From Verrucomicrobiales bacterium (GTDB lineage: Bacteria > Verrucomicrobiota > Verrucomicrobiia > Limisphaerales > F1-12-MAGs170), in NCBI GenBank assembly GCA_005777315.1, contig SXMN01000090.1, forward strand, positions 1-33,019: 33,019 nucleotides of DNA, written 5' to 3'. Both the position numbers and the translations under genes were made by a program. Under the pieces are notes generated by a model that was given only the letters and a program-made list of their open reading frames with translations, had not been told where the DNA came from and ran no database searches. Below are positions 1 through 7,955 of the stretch, in pieces (position 1 is the first letter of the stretch; each line of letters opens with the position of its first letter).

Positions 1-1
1 A

Positions 2-913
2 ATCGTCGCGCTGGAGAAAGCCCAGGCGGTGAAGAAGAACGGGCTGCTGGAAATCGTTGAGGTCAAGGAAACGCTCAACAGCATCGGTGGGTTGGACCTG
101 CTGAAGGACTGGTTGCTCAGAAGGAAAGATGCCTTCAGCCAAAAGGCCATCACCTACGGTCTGCCTGCACCCAAAGGACTGCTCATTATCGGCATCCCTG
201 GGACCGGAAAGAGCCTCACTGCCAAAGCCACCGCAGCCGTCTTCAACGTGCCACTGCTGAAACTCGACGCCGGCAAGCTCTACGGGGGTATCGTCGGCCA
301 GTCTGAGGCGAACATCCGCGCCGTCATCAACACGGCTGAAGCGATTGCGCCCTGCTGCCTGTGGATTGACGAGCTGGAGAAGGGCTTTGCTGGCTCGAAA
401 TCGTCAGGCTCAACCGATGGGGGAACATCAGCCAGGGTGTTCGGCTCGTTCCTGAGCTGGATGCAGGAGAAGGTCAAACCGGTGTTCGTTGTCGCCACCG
501 CCAACGATGTCAGCCAACTGCCGCCTGAAATGCTGCGCAAGGGACGTTTCGATGAACTCTTCTTCGTGGACTTGCCCGATGAAGTTGAACGGGAAGCCAT
601 CTGGAAAATCGTGGTTGAACGCAGAAACCGAAACGCGATCGACTTCGACCTGCAATTGCTGGCGAGGAGCAGCGAAGGATTGACCGGCGCTGAAATCGAG
701 GCCGTGTTCTTGGAGGCGATGTTTGCTGCCTTTGAGCGCGGCAATGAGCCTACCGAGCTGGACGTAGCCGCCTCAATGAGCAGCTTCGTGCCGCTGTCGA
801 AACTGATGGCCGAGCAGATCGCCGCGTTGAAGCAATGGGCCAACAACCGTGCCCGTTCGTCAACCTCCACCTCTTCAACTTCTGAGCGAAAGCTTCGGAA
901 GTTGGGGGTGTAG
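2..913 (+). CDS. AAA+ ATPase, Ycf46-like, 5'-truncated by the window edge
   Basis: The frame is open to the first bases of the window, so the gene starts outside it and this is the C-terminal ATPase part. A Walker A motif (GIPGTGKS, about nt 191-214) and a Walker B motif (LWIDE, about nt 359-373) are clear, followed by the second-region arginines in LRKGRFDE and a C-terminal helical lid. The preceding stretch (KKNGLLEIVE, then a GGLDLLKDWL-type segment) is characteristic of Ycf46-like bacterial AAA+ proteins, which have an extra N-terminal domain. The partner or substrate of this family is not established. The GTG at nt 29 is an internal valine rather than the true start. The gene ends with TAG and is followed by a possible hairpin terminator, so it is probably transcribed separately from the modification genes downstream. 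Whether it belongs to the island or to the chromosome cannot be decided here. Confidence 0.85.
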   Translation: MVALEKAQAVKKNGLLEIVEVKETLNSIGGLDLLKDWLLRRKDAFSQKAITYGLPAPKGLLIIGIPGTGKSLTAKATAAVFNVPLLKLDAGKLYGGIVGQSEANIRAVINTAEAIAPCCLWIDELEKGFAGSKSSGSTDGGTSARVFGSFLSWMQEKVKPVFVVATANDVSQLPPEMLRKGRFDELFFVDLPDEVEREAIWKIVVERRNRNAIDFDLQLLARSSEGLTGAEIEAVFLEAMFAAFERGNEPTELDVAASMSSFVPLSKLMAEQIAALKQWANNRARSSTSTSSTSERKLRKLGV

Positions 914-916
914 TGG

Positions 917-952
917 GAAAAGAAACTGGCTAACGCTCGTTTCTTTTCTTTA
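917..952 (+). terminator. A/T-stem hairpin after the AAA+ gene, possible terminator
   Basis: A perfect inverted repeat (GAAAAGAAAC, nt 917-926, against GTTTCTTTTC, nt 939-948) with a 12-nt loop lies directly after the TAG stop and runs into a T-rich tract (to about nt 951). The geometry fits an intrinsic terminator, but the stem is A/T-rich, so termination would be weak. Confidence 0.45.
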
Positions 953-1038
953 GCTATCAGGGCTTTGGACGTGGTCGATCCGTGATCATCATGTGACGCA
1001 GAGAACATCAAGTGCAAGCGCTCGAATGTGGGGCCACG

Positions 1039-1079
1039 AATAAATGCTACGCACAATCCGGACAGTGTTTGCATTTATT
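1039..1079. promoter_or_regulatory. Inverted repeat ahead of the plus-strand dpd unit, candidate operator
   Basis: A perfect 9-bp inverted repeat (AATAAATGC at 1039-1047, GCATTTATT at 1071-1079) with a 23-bp spacer lies in the 180-bp gap between the AAA+ gene and the first gene of the modification operon. It ends 14 bp before the ATG at 1094, so it could be an operator or a leader hairpin. No convincing -35/-10 pair was identified. If translation began at GTG 1028 instead, the repeat would be coding. Confidence 0.35.
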
Positions 1080-1093
1080 GCTTGTTCCGGGTC

Positions 1094-2071
1094 ATGTTGA
1101 CGGGCAGCTTCTCACCCGTGGCGCGAAAGGTCCTCAATCTGATTGTAACGTGCAGCGCGCGAAAGACAGTCCAACCATCGTCTTGGACTCGCGCACGCAC
1201 ACTCAAAGCTCAAACGCTACCGGAGCGATTCGATGAATGGACTGGCAAACTTGAACGGTGCGGTGCGCAGAAAATTGCCGCTCAAAATCTCTACTGCGGT
1301 TCTTCTTGGGCCGCAATTCGTCGGGCGATTGCGAATTGGGAGCAGCCTGAGGAAATCAAGCTTTGGATAATTTCCGCCGGACATGGACTCGTAAGCGGAA
1401 CCAGTCCGATTGCCCCCTACGCGGCCACATTTTGCTCCAGGCATGCGGATTTCGTTTTGGGCAGGGAGCGGGAGTGCGGCGGTATCGGGATGTGGTGGCG
1501 CCATTTAGTTCGGTGGCGACGCTCAATTAACTCCGATAGGCCGACGAGCATTGAAGCCGTCGCAAAAGCCTACCGCAACAGTCCGCTACTTGTAGCCCTT
1601 TCAGCGGACTATTTTTCGGCGTTGATGACCGACCTAAGTGCAGCCCGCAGGCAGTTACGGAACCCGTCACATTTGGTAATCATCTGTGCTGGGGCAGAGA
1701 AGGAAAGCGAACTAAAGCAGAATCTGCTCCCATGCGATTCACGTCTGGAGCACATTCTGGGAAGAGGGCGTAGTGCGCTTAATGCTCGCATACTCGGCCG
1801 GATTCTTTCTGACACATTGTTTAAGTCCATCGACTCCACGCAGTTGGGGAAGACATACTCCTCGCTATTGCTTCGTTGCCCTCCCTCCACATACCCAAAA
1901 CGCACTCGTCAGAGTGATGAGATAATCTCCCAGTTTATAAGCGCACGATTCAAAGATGACTCGCAAGCCACGCATTCCTGGTTACTAACCGAGTATCGGC
2001 GAACTGGTTTTGCCTGCGAACAATCACGGTTTCGAGACTTGTTCAAAAGAGTGCAATCACACTTCAAATGA
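1094..2071 (+). CDS. YaaA/DUF6884-like protein heading the DNA-modification operon (possible DpdC counterpart)
   Basis: The protein is about 325 aa from ATG 1094. In-frame GTGs at 1028 and 1118 are alternatives. I favour 1094 or 1118 because residues encoded before them look non-conserved and an inverted repeat lies there. Near the N-terminus is a VTCSARKT-type strand-loop (residues 18-25), then LYCGSSW (about 67-73), SAGHGLV (94-100) and PIAPYAATF (105-113). This spacing resembles the YaaA/DUF6884 superfamily, which typically shows a 'CSK' start, 'SAxxGLv' and 'PYxxTL'. The C-terminal 200 residues are not recognised. Its stop overlaps the next gene (ATGA at 2068), so it is co-translated with the DGQHR protein and DpdA. 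In the Salmonella system DpdA, DpdB and DpdC suffice for the modified base, and this is the only other gene in the plus-strand unit. I infer from position that it may fill the DpdC step (preQ0 to amide), but I could not verify homology. Confidence 0.6.
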   Translation: MLTGSFSPVARKVLNLIVTCSARKTVQPSSWTRARTLKAQTLPERFDEWTGKLERCGAQKIAAQNLYCGSSWAAIRRAIANWEQPEEIKLWIISAGHGLVSGTSPIAPYAATFCSRHADFVLGRERECGGIGMWWRHLVRWRRSINSDRPTSIEAVAKAYRNSPLLVALSADYFSALMTDLSAARRQLRNPSHLVIICAGAEKESELKQNLLPCDSRLEHILGRGRSALNARILGRILSDTLFKSIDSTQLGKTYSSLLLRCPPSTYPKRTRQSDEIISQFISARFKDDSQATHSWLLTEYRRTGFACEQSRFRDLFKRVQSHFK

Positions 2072-3204
2072 AAGCTTTCAGCCAAATATTGGAGCGTAAA
2101 GCACTCTGCGTGCGCCAAAGAGGTGGACGTTGTATCTATCTCATGTCGCTCACCGGCGACGAACTTCTGCAGTTGGCTGGCGTATCCCGTATCTGTAGAG
2201 ATGACCGCGGAAAGCTCATCGGCTACCAGAGGCCAGAAGTGCGTAAGCACGTCCGGGCAATCGCTGAATACCTTCAGGGTGATGACATGCTGCTAGCACA
2301 TCCGGTGATCCTCTCGTTCAATTCTCGAGTGAAGTTTGTTTCCAGCCGAGGCAGGAAAACATCTGATGGACTTGCTGTTGCCGGCATGCTGCGCATTCCA
2401 CTTCCTGACCATCCCGACAAGAAACCGGCGTGGATCGTTGATGGGCAGCAACGGGCACTCGCCATCAGTTTGTGTGACGACAAGAGCTTTTCAGTGCCGA
2501 TCTGCGCTTTTGTCGCGGATGACGTTGAATTGCAACGGGATCAGTTCCTGCGAATTAACAACACTAAGCCGCTGCCTCGCGGATTGGTCACAGAACTTCT
2601 TCCATCAGTATCCTCGCCGCTGCCACCCAATCTTGCCCTCCGCAAGATACCATCAACCCTTTGCGATTTGCTGAATCGCGAAGCAATCTCACCCTTCTTT
2701 GGCTTAATCCGGCGCCCATCGAGCGGGACAGAGGGAGTCGAGCGCGCGGTTGTTGCAGACACGGTAATCGTCAAGATGATCGAGGAGAGCCTCGTGCATC
2801 CTTCAGGTTGTCTCTTCCCCTATCGCAACCTGGCAACAGGGGAGTATGACCATGGCGGCATCTGGGCAGTGTTGCTCACGTACTGGGTCGCAGTTCGGGA
2901 CACTTTTCCGGAGGCTTGGGGGAAGTCACCGACCCAAAGCAGACTGATGCATGGCATCGGCATTCGAGCAATGGGTAAGCTCATGGATCGGATCATGGGG
3001 ACGGTAATCGCTCGGGGTCAGCATGCGCAGAAGCATGTCAAGGCAGAACTCGCAGTCGTCGCTCCAGTATGCCGTTGGACTTCGGGCGTGTGGGAACAAC
3101 TTGGAGGCATTAAGTGGAACGAGTTGCAGAATCTACACAAGCATCAAGCAATGCTTTCAAATCTCCTCATCCGAACCTACTTGGAGCAGCGGGCAGATGC
3201 ATGA
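2068..3204 (+). CDS. dpdB: DGQHR-motif protein DpdB, first copy
   Basis: The protein is 378 aa, starting at the ATG that overlaps the previous stop. The hallmark is IVDGQQR (residues 123-129), the DGQ(H/Q)R signature shared by DndB and ParB-like nucleotide-binding proteins. It is preceded by a YQRPEV element (53-58) and followed by INNTKPLPRGL (about 163-173), both conserved in the second copy at 4448. In characterised Dpd systems DpdB is an ATPase-type partner required together with DpdA for placing preQ0 in DNA. It acts in the cytoplasm on DNA, probably in complex with DpdA, whose gene overlaps it by ATGA at 3201. The two copies differ in length (378 versus about 408 aa) and in their middle sections, so this is an old duplication and not a recent repeat. 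Confidence 0.85.
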   Translation: MKAFSQILERKALCVRQRGGRCIYLMSLTGDELLQLAGVSRICRDDRGKLIGYQRPEVRKHVRAIAEYLQGDDMLLAHPVILSFNSRVKFVSSRGRKTSDGLAVAGMLRIPLPDHPDKKPAWIVDGQQRALAISLCDDKSFSVPICAFVADDVELQRDQFLRINNTKPLPRGLVTELLPSVSSPLPPNLALRKIPSTLCDLLNREAISPFFGLIRRPSSGTEGVERAVVADTVIVKMIEESLVHPSGCLFPYRNLATGEYDHGGIWAVLLTYWVAVRDTFPEAWGKSPTQSRLMHGIGIRAMGKLMDRIMGTVIARGQHAQKHVKAELAVVAPVCRWTSGVWEQLGGIKWNELQNLHKHQAMLSNLLIRTYLEQRADA

Positions 3205-4451
3205 AATTCTTCTTTCCAGACGCACATGACTTGGTTGATCCGTCGTTCGATTTCGTAAGCGAACGGAGGACTTTCTCCGGCAGTCGCCAGCAGGCCCAAC
3301 TGTATGCGCACGAAATTCTAAGTGAACCCCCTTACGATGGGATGCTGTTGTCCAAGGCAATGATTGATCCTCACTTAGGGTCAAAGAGCGTGCGCTACTC
3401 GTTTGCCCAGGTCCAACGATTGAAGCGCGTAGGGGTGCGAGAGTTTCTACGACTCGACCGGCCAGGACTAAAGCGTCAAATTGCTTCTATGGGAGACTGT
3501 GGTTCGTTCTCTTACGTCAACGAAGCCGAACCACCGTATGGAGTCGAGGCTGTCGCTCAGTTCTATATGGACTGTCAGTTTGATTACGGGATTTCGCTTG
3601 ATCATGTAATCTTAGGCTTTCGTGATGCCAGTGTGAAGAAGAGTGACGTGCCACCAGATTGGCGGAGGCGCTTTCAGATTACACTCAGCAAGGCTGAAGA
3701 CTTCATTAAGTTGCAACGCCAAGAACATTTGCCCTTCAAACCCATCGGGGCGGCGCAAGGTTGGAGTTCTGAATCCTACCGGGATGCGGTGAAGAATCTC
3801 CAAATGATGGGCTATGACTACATTGCGCTGGGGGGTATGGTGCCGCTCAAAACTCCGGAAATCCTCGCAAGCCTCGAAGCGATCCGCGAGGTGCGCAAGC
3901 CCTCGACAAAACTGCATCTCCTTGGGATCTCACGACTGGAGAACCTGGACGCGTTCGAGGACGCCGGGGTCTACAGTTTTGACAGCACATCGCCGCTGAA
4001 GAGGGCCTTCATGGATGACCGCGACAACTATCACTCGCTTGAGCGGACCTACACCGCCGTGCGCATACCCCAGGTGGACGGCAACGCCCAACTGAAGAAG
4101 TTGATCTTGGCGGGGGTAGTGGATTTTGGCGCGGCTCGGAAGCTCGAACTGGCATGTTTTGAGGGTGTGCTTGAGTTCGACAAAGGAAAGTTGGGCATAG
4201 AGAGCCTCTTGGAACGACTGCGCGAATATGAACTAGTCTGGCATGGAAAAAAGGACGACGCGGTCCGTTACCGGGAAACTTTGGAGGACAAGCCATGGAA
4301 AAGATGCCGCTGCGCCATCTGCCAGAAACTGGGAATCCACGTAGTGCTGTTTCGAGGGGCCGAGCGAAATCGTAGGCGGGGATTCCACAATCTTTACGTG
4401 CTTCGGCAACGGTTGGACCGACTTCCGGCCAAAGAGAAAGGCAAGACATGA
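3201..4451 (+). CDS. dpdA: DpdA, DNA-acting tRNA-guanine transglycosylase paralogue
   Basis: The protein is 416 aa. The start is ATG 3201 because it overlaps the dpdB stop (ATGA); an earlier in-frame start at 3114 would lie deep inside dpdB. It is a TGT-fold enzyme that exchanges guanine for a 7-deazaguanine without breaking the strand. Visible family elements are GDCGSFSY (98-105, with the Asp corresponding to the DSGGFQ general base), a GGMVPL loop (211-216, base recognition), FDSTSPLKR (260-268, Asp261 as the likely nucleophile) and the zinc site Cys369, Cys371, Cys374 and His396. It is more divergent than a tRNA enzyme, as expected for DpdA, which inserts preQ0 into DNA. It lies between two DGQHR genes and is translationally coupled to both. 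It is the diagnostic gene of the island. Confidence 0.93.
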   Translation: MKFFFPDAHDLVDPSFDFVSERRTFSGSRQQAQLYAHEILSEPPYDGMLLSKAMIDPHLGSKSVRYSFAQVQRLKRVGVREFLRLDRPGLKRQIASMGDCGSFSYVNEAEPPYGVEAVAQFYMDCQFDYGISLDHVILGFRDASVKKSDVPPDWRRRFQITLSKAEDFIKLQRQEHLPFKPIGAAQGWSSESYRDAVKNLQMMGYDYIALGGMVPLKTPEILASLEAIREVRKPSTKLHLLGISRLENLDAFEDAGVYSFDSTSPLKRAFMDDRDNYHSLERTYTAVRIPQVDGNAQLKKLILAGVVDFGAARKLELACFEGVLEFDKGKLGIESLLERLREYELVWHGKKDDAVRYRETLEDKPWKRCRCAICQKLGIHVVLFRGAERNRRRGFHNLYVLRQRLDRLPAKEKGKT

Positions 4452-5674
4452 CAAAAGGTGAAAAACTTGAGGTGCCAGCGATCGCGATCCGGCAAAGCGC
4501 CAAGCACGAGCTTTACGCGTTCGCTGTGGATGGCAAACGGCTCCATGATTTTGCGCAAGTGTCGCGACTCGCTCGAGACGAAAGCGAAAAAATAGCTGGC
4601 TACCAACGCCCCGAAGTCGTCGCGCACATTGCCGAAATCCGGAACTACCTAGAATCTGAGGGACCGATGCTACCAAACGCGATTGTCGTGGCGTTCAACT
4701 CACGCGTCCAGTTCAGGCCATTGAAGGGGACACGCCCTGACAAGGGACCGACCCATGGGCATCTGGTTATCCCAACCGATTCGGACACCGATGGCGCCAA
4801 GGCTGGCTGGATCGTTGACGGGCAGCAGCGAGCAGCAGCGATACGCGACGCTCGTCTGGATGCGTTTCAGGTATTCGTGACCGGGTTCATCACGGACAGC
4901 GTTGTGGAGCAGCGCGAACAATTCATCCTGGTCAATTCGACCAAACCGCTACCCAAAGGATTGATTTACGAACTACTTCCGGCAACGGATGTGCAACTCG
5001 CCAACCATCTGCAGCGGAGACGCTTCCCGGCCTATCTGCTTGACCGATTGAACTACGACTCCAGGTCGCCTTTGCACCTTGCGATCCAGACCCCAACGAA
5101 CCCGTTCTTGGACCTGAAAGTCCGTAGTCGGAGAGGCTTTCAGACAATGCTCCAACCCAAGCCGCAGGAAAGGGGGACTCCTGCCGACCCGAAAGTAGGC
5201 GAAGCCAAGCTTCAAGGCTTCATCAAGGACAACTCCATCCTGCGAATGCTTGAAAATAGTCTGCACGACGGCGCTTTGTATCGATGCCGACTGCAGGCAG
5301 ACGATGAGGCTGACACCGAGCGAATGCTGGAACTGCTCTTCAACTTCTGGGAAGCGGTGGCTGAAGTCTTCAAAGGAGCATGGGGGCAACCGCCGACACG
5401 CTCGCGCCTCACCCATGGTGTCGGGATCGTTTCGTTGGGATACCTGATGGACGCGATCGCCGACAGGTTTCGTTCAAAGGGGATTCCAACGGTAGATGAG
5501 TTTGCCGCGGATTTGTCTCCACTTAGTGCGCATTGCTCTTGGACCGATGGATACTGGAACTTCGGGCAGGGGAATCAGCGAAAGTGGAATGAAGTTCAGA
5601 ACACAACCAAGGACATCCAACTGGTCGCGAACCACTTGCTGATTCAATATAAGCGGCTTATTTGGTCGAAGTGA
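4448..5674 (+). CDS. DGQHR-motif protein DpdB, second copy
   Basis: The protein is 408 aa, beginning at the ATG overlapping the dpdA stop (ATGA). It carries YQRPEV (about 52-57), IVDGQQR (122-128) and a VNSTKPLPKGL segment about 30 residues later, parallel to the first copy at 2068. An insertion of roughly 30 residues (about 215-250, rich in charged residues) accounts for much of the extra length. The C-terminal half keeps the paired motif WGQPPTRSRLTHG, which matches WGKSPTQSRLMHG in copy one. The family is nucleotide-dependent and partners with DpdA. Having two full-length, motif-intact copies around one dpdA suggests a hetero-oligomer or division of labour. The gene ends 7 bp from the oppositely oriented DpdD-like gene with no obvious terminator between them. 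Confidence 0.82.
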   Translation: MTKGEKLEVPAIAIRQSAKHELYAFAVDGKRLHDFAQVSRLARDESEKIAGYQRPEVVAHIAEIRNYLESEGPMLPNAIVVAFNSRVQFRPLKGTRPDKGPTHGHLVIPTDSDTDGAKAGWIVDGQQRAAAIRDARLDAFQVFVTGFITDSVVEQREQFILVNSTKPLPKGLIYELLPATDVQLANHLQRRRFPAYLLDRLNYDSRSPLHLAIQTPTNPFLDLKVRSRRGFQTMLQPKPQERGTPADPKVGEAKLQGFIKDNSILRMLENSLHDGALYRCRLQADDEADTERMLELLFNFWEAVAEVFKGAWGQPPTRSRLTHGVGIVSLGYLMDAIADRFRSKGIPTVDEFAADLSPLSAHCSWTDGYWNFGQGNQRKWNEVQNTTKDIQLVANHLLIQYKRLIWSK

Positions 5675-5681
5675 CAGCCCG

Positions 5682-7955
5682 CTACGACGCGACTTGCGTC
5701 TTCACCGCCGACAAAAGTGATGAAACGATGCTCGAAGAGCCTTTGCCGGATGGGTAAATGAATGGGCTTTTTCCCCGTGGGCGCTGGTTTTTAAGAAACT
5801 CTGTGGCCGCGTGCTTTGCACTGCGCGTTGTGACAACAAAGTAGTCAGCTTCCCGCGCAAGAGACCTCAATCGCTCGGAACCACCCTGATCGTGATTCAG
5901 TCGCACATCGAGACTACTGCAGAGCGCATCGAGCGTTCGTTTGGCACGTAGCCCAGCAGACTCAGTGAGCGTGTAGATTGCCACAAGTTTTCCGCGCAGT
6001 GCTTCCGCCCAATTAGTTCCTTCGGGCGCGGTCGCGTCAGGGGCAGGAAACGTCAACGCCGAATATTCGGCTTCACGCCCAAGATCTGTGCAAATCAACT
6101 TAAACATCTGACGCTCATCAAGACTGACCCTCCGTGCGTTGTCGCTTATTGTTCGCCACACGGCAGTGAAAAACCCATCCCTAGCACCTGGCACAAGTGC
6201 CGGCACCACAATCAACTCATCGAGCATGTCCAATGCCCAGTTTAGATGTAACACGTCACCACGCTGCGACCAGATTGCGCTGAGCAATTCAAGCGCTTCC
6301 TGATATTCGGACCCTGAAGCGCCAGCATTGAGAATCGCGACGCCAAGATTCTGCGCCATCCCCCAGTCTTGGCCACCGAATCGCTGATCAGCGGCCAATA
6401 GCCACAGCAAGCTCTGATAAATTGGAAGAAACACGGGTTCGCCGACTCCATCGTCAAAAAAGAATTGAGCGATGTGCGGTATTGCCGATCTCACCTTAAT
6501 TGCGGCGCTTTCGGGGCGATTTGAAAGCAGTTGTTTGGCAAGCTTGGACACTCTGCCCGGATCTGTTTCATAAGGATTCAACGCCCATTCGCTTACACCT
6601 TGATGTGCTACTTCTAGCGCCTGCGACCAGGTGGAATCCTGATCTAAGGCCTCTAACCAGGTTTCCCAATCGGTGGGTGTTTTCCCAGATTGCGATGCCA
6701 ATAATTCTTCGATCTCCTGCCACGTCCGCAATCGGGACCGCAGCTTTAGAACTTGGCTTCGCTCATCCGGTTGCAGTTGCGCCATCGCATCAAATGTCTG
6801 CCGGGCAACATCGGGACCGAGTAGTTCAATGGCACAATCGAGTCGCAGTTCGCAAGACTTGACGCTTGGAACTGTATTTTGAAGATGCAGCCAGGCCGAG
6901 TCAAAATCTCTTGATGATAGAGCCCGCGCGGTCAGTTCCAGCAGATCAGCCTTTGACTCACGGATTGAAGGCGCTACGTGAGCCGCCATTGCCTCTGCGA
7001 AAGGCCTTTCTGGACAGTCTTGTGGAAGCGCCGCCAGAAGTAGAGGGACCTGCTCCTTGCGTGGAGGAATAGCGGCTACAGCAGCAGTCAGGAAGGCTAA
7101 GACTACGGGCGGTTGTGCAAGAGAACCTCGCGCCTGGAGCAATGCCCCATAATTCTGGAGGATGTTCGCACGGGTGTGCGCAAGCGCATCGGCAACACGA
7201 TTACCTGCCACGAATCCAGCCAACTCAGTCCGCCAAACAGCCTCAACCAGAAGAGATGTGATTCTACTCGGGCGGCGCATTGCCAGCAGCATGCTTAGGC
7301 GAGCGTCCAGCAGCATGTCCGTCCAGCGCCCCAGCGAACCCTGGCGCTCAATCTGCAAAAAGTGCAAATTCTCAGCGCTTAAGCGACCAGACAAGTGCAA
7401 TTGCTGAAGCCAGTAGCTAGAGGACTTCTCGTCTGTATTGAGCAGTGCCGCAAAAAACTCGCGCAACATCGCATCAGTCGTGCGTAGCGGTGCACGTTCT
7501 GACATTGGTTGCAACCGCCAGACCTGCCTCATTCGGTTCAGGGCTTCACGCACCTGATTCTTGCATTCGGGCAACGGGGTGAACCGATATATCCAAGGAC
7601 CCCCAGACCACCGCTCAATAGTCGACTCCAGTACAATCGCGGAGTCCATGTCGGACCGCCGCCCATGGTAGTCAGAGCCGACTGGACCGAGGAAAGCGTT
7701 TAAATGTTCGCGCAATTCTTCGCACTGAGCGTCACTGAACGCTATCGCGAACCATTCGCTTCGCTCATCGTCGTGCAGAACGGGCAGAATCACTGGATGA
7801 TCTCGGGGAGGTGGACAGGCTTCGATCCAGTCGCGTGCGCTACGCCCTCGTGCGCTTGAGGCTTGGTCAATCTCACCCCACGACCAAGCCTGACCAGTCT
7901 CGTAGAACTGCTGCAGCGCCAGACGATCTACTTCATCCCATCCATTCAAGTTCAT
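5682..7955 (-). CDS. dpdD: DpdD-like protein, last gene of the long minus-strand operon
   Basis: The protein is 757 aa, starting at the ATG that overlaps the stop of the helicase gene (ATGA at 7952-7955). No catalytic motif is recognised. The N-terminal 150 residues look globular, with many aromatic residues and a GPWIYRFTPLPE segment. The remainder is rich in Ala and Leu and almost entirely helical in character, like TPR or HEAT-type scaffolds. Size and position in a Dpd cluster fit the protein called DpdD, whose biochemical role is unknown and which is not needed to make the modified base, hence probably restriction. The name rests on context and length rather than on a diagnostic motif; an unrelated island-specific helical protein remains possible. 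Confidence 0.65.
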   Translation of the reverse strand: MNLNGWDEVDRLALQQFYETGQAWSWGEIDQASSARGRSARDWIEACPPPRDHPVILPVLHDDERSEWFAIAFSDAQCEELREHLNAFLGPVGSDYHGRRSDMDSAIVLESTIERWSGGPWIYRFTPLPECKNQVREALNRMRQVWRLQPMSERAPLRTTDAMLREFFAALLNTDEKSSSYWLQQLHLSGRLSAENLHFLQIERQGSLGRWTDMLLDARLSMLLAMRRPSRITSLLVEAVWRTELAGFVAGNRVADALAHTRANILQNYGALLQARGSLAQPPVVLAFLTAAVAAIPPRKEQVPLLLAALPQDCPERPFAEAMAAHVAPSIRESKADLLELTARALSSRDFDSAWLHLQNTVPSVKSCELRLDCAIELLGPDVARQTFDAMAQLQPDERSQVLKLRSRLRTWQEIEELLASQSGKTPTDWETWLEALDQDSTWSQALEVAHQGVSEWALNPYETDPGRVSKLAKQLLSNRPESAAIKVRSAIPHIAQFFFDDGVGEPVFLPIYQSLLWLLAADQRFGGQDWGMAQNLGVAILNAGASGSEYQEALELLSAIWSQRGDVLHLNWALDMLDELIVVPALVPGARDGFFTAVWRTISDNARRVSLDERQMFKLICTDLGREAEYSALTFPAPDATAPEGTNWAEALRGKLVAIYTLTESAGLRAKRTLDALCSSLDVRLNHDQGGSERLRSLAREADYFVVTTRSAKHAATEFLKNQRPRGKSPFIYPSGKGSSSIVSSLLSAVKTQVAS

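Noticed and set aside
280-1074. A 264-codon minus-strand open frame opposite the AAA+ gene
   Set aside because: Serine/arginine-rich shadow of a gene with clear Walker motifs on the plus strand.
3114-3200. Earlier start for dpdA
   Set aside because: It overlaps dpdB extensively, and ATG 3201 forms a typical ATGA junction with a sensible TGT N-terminus.
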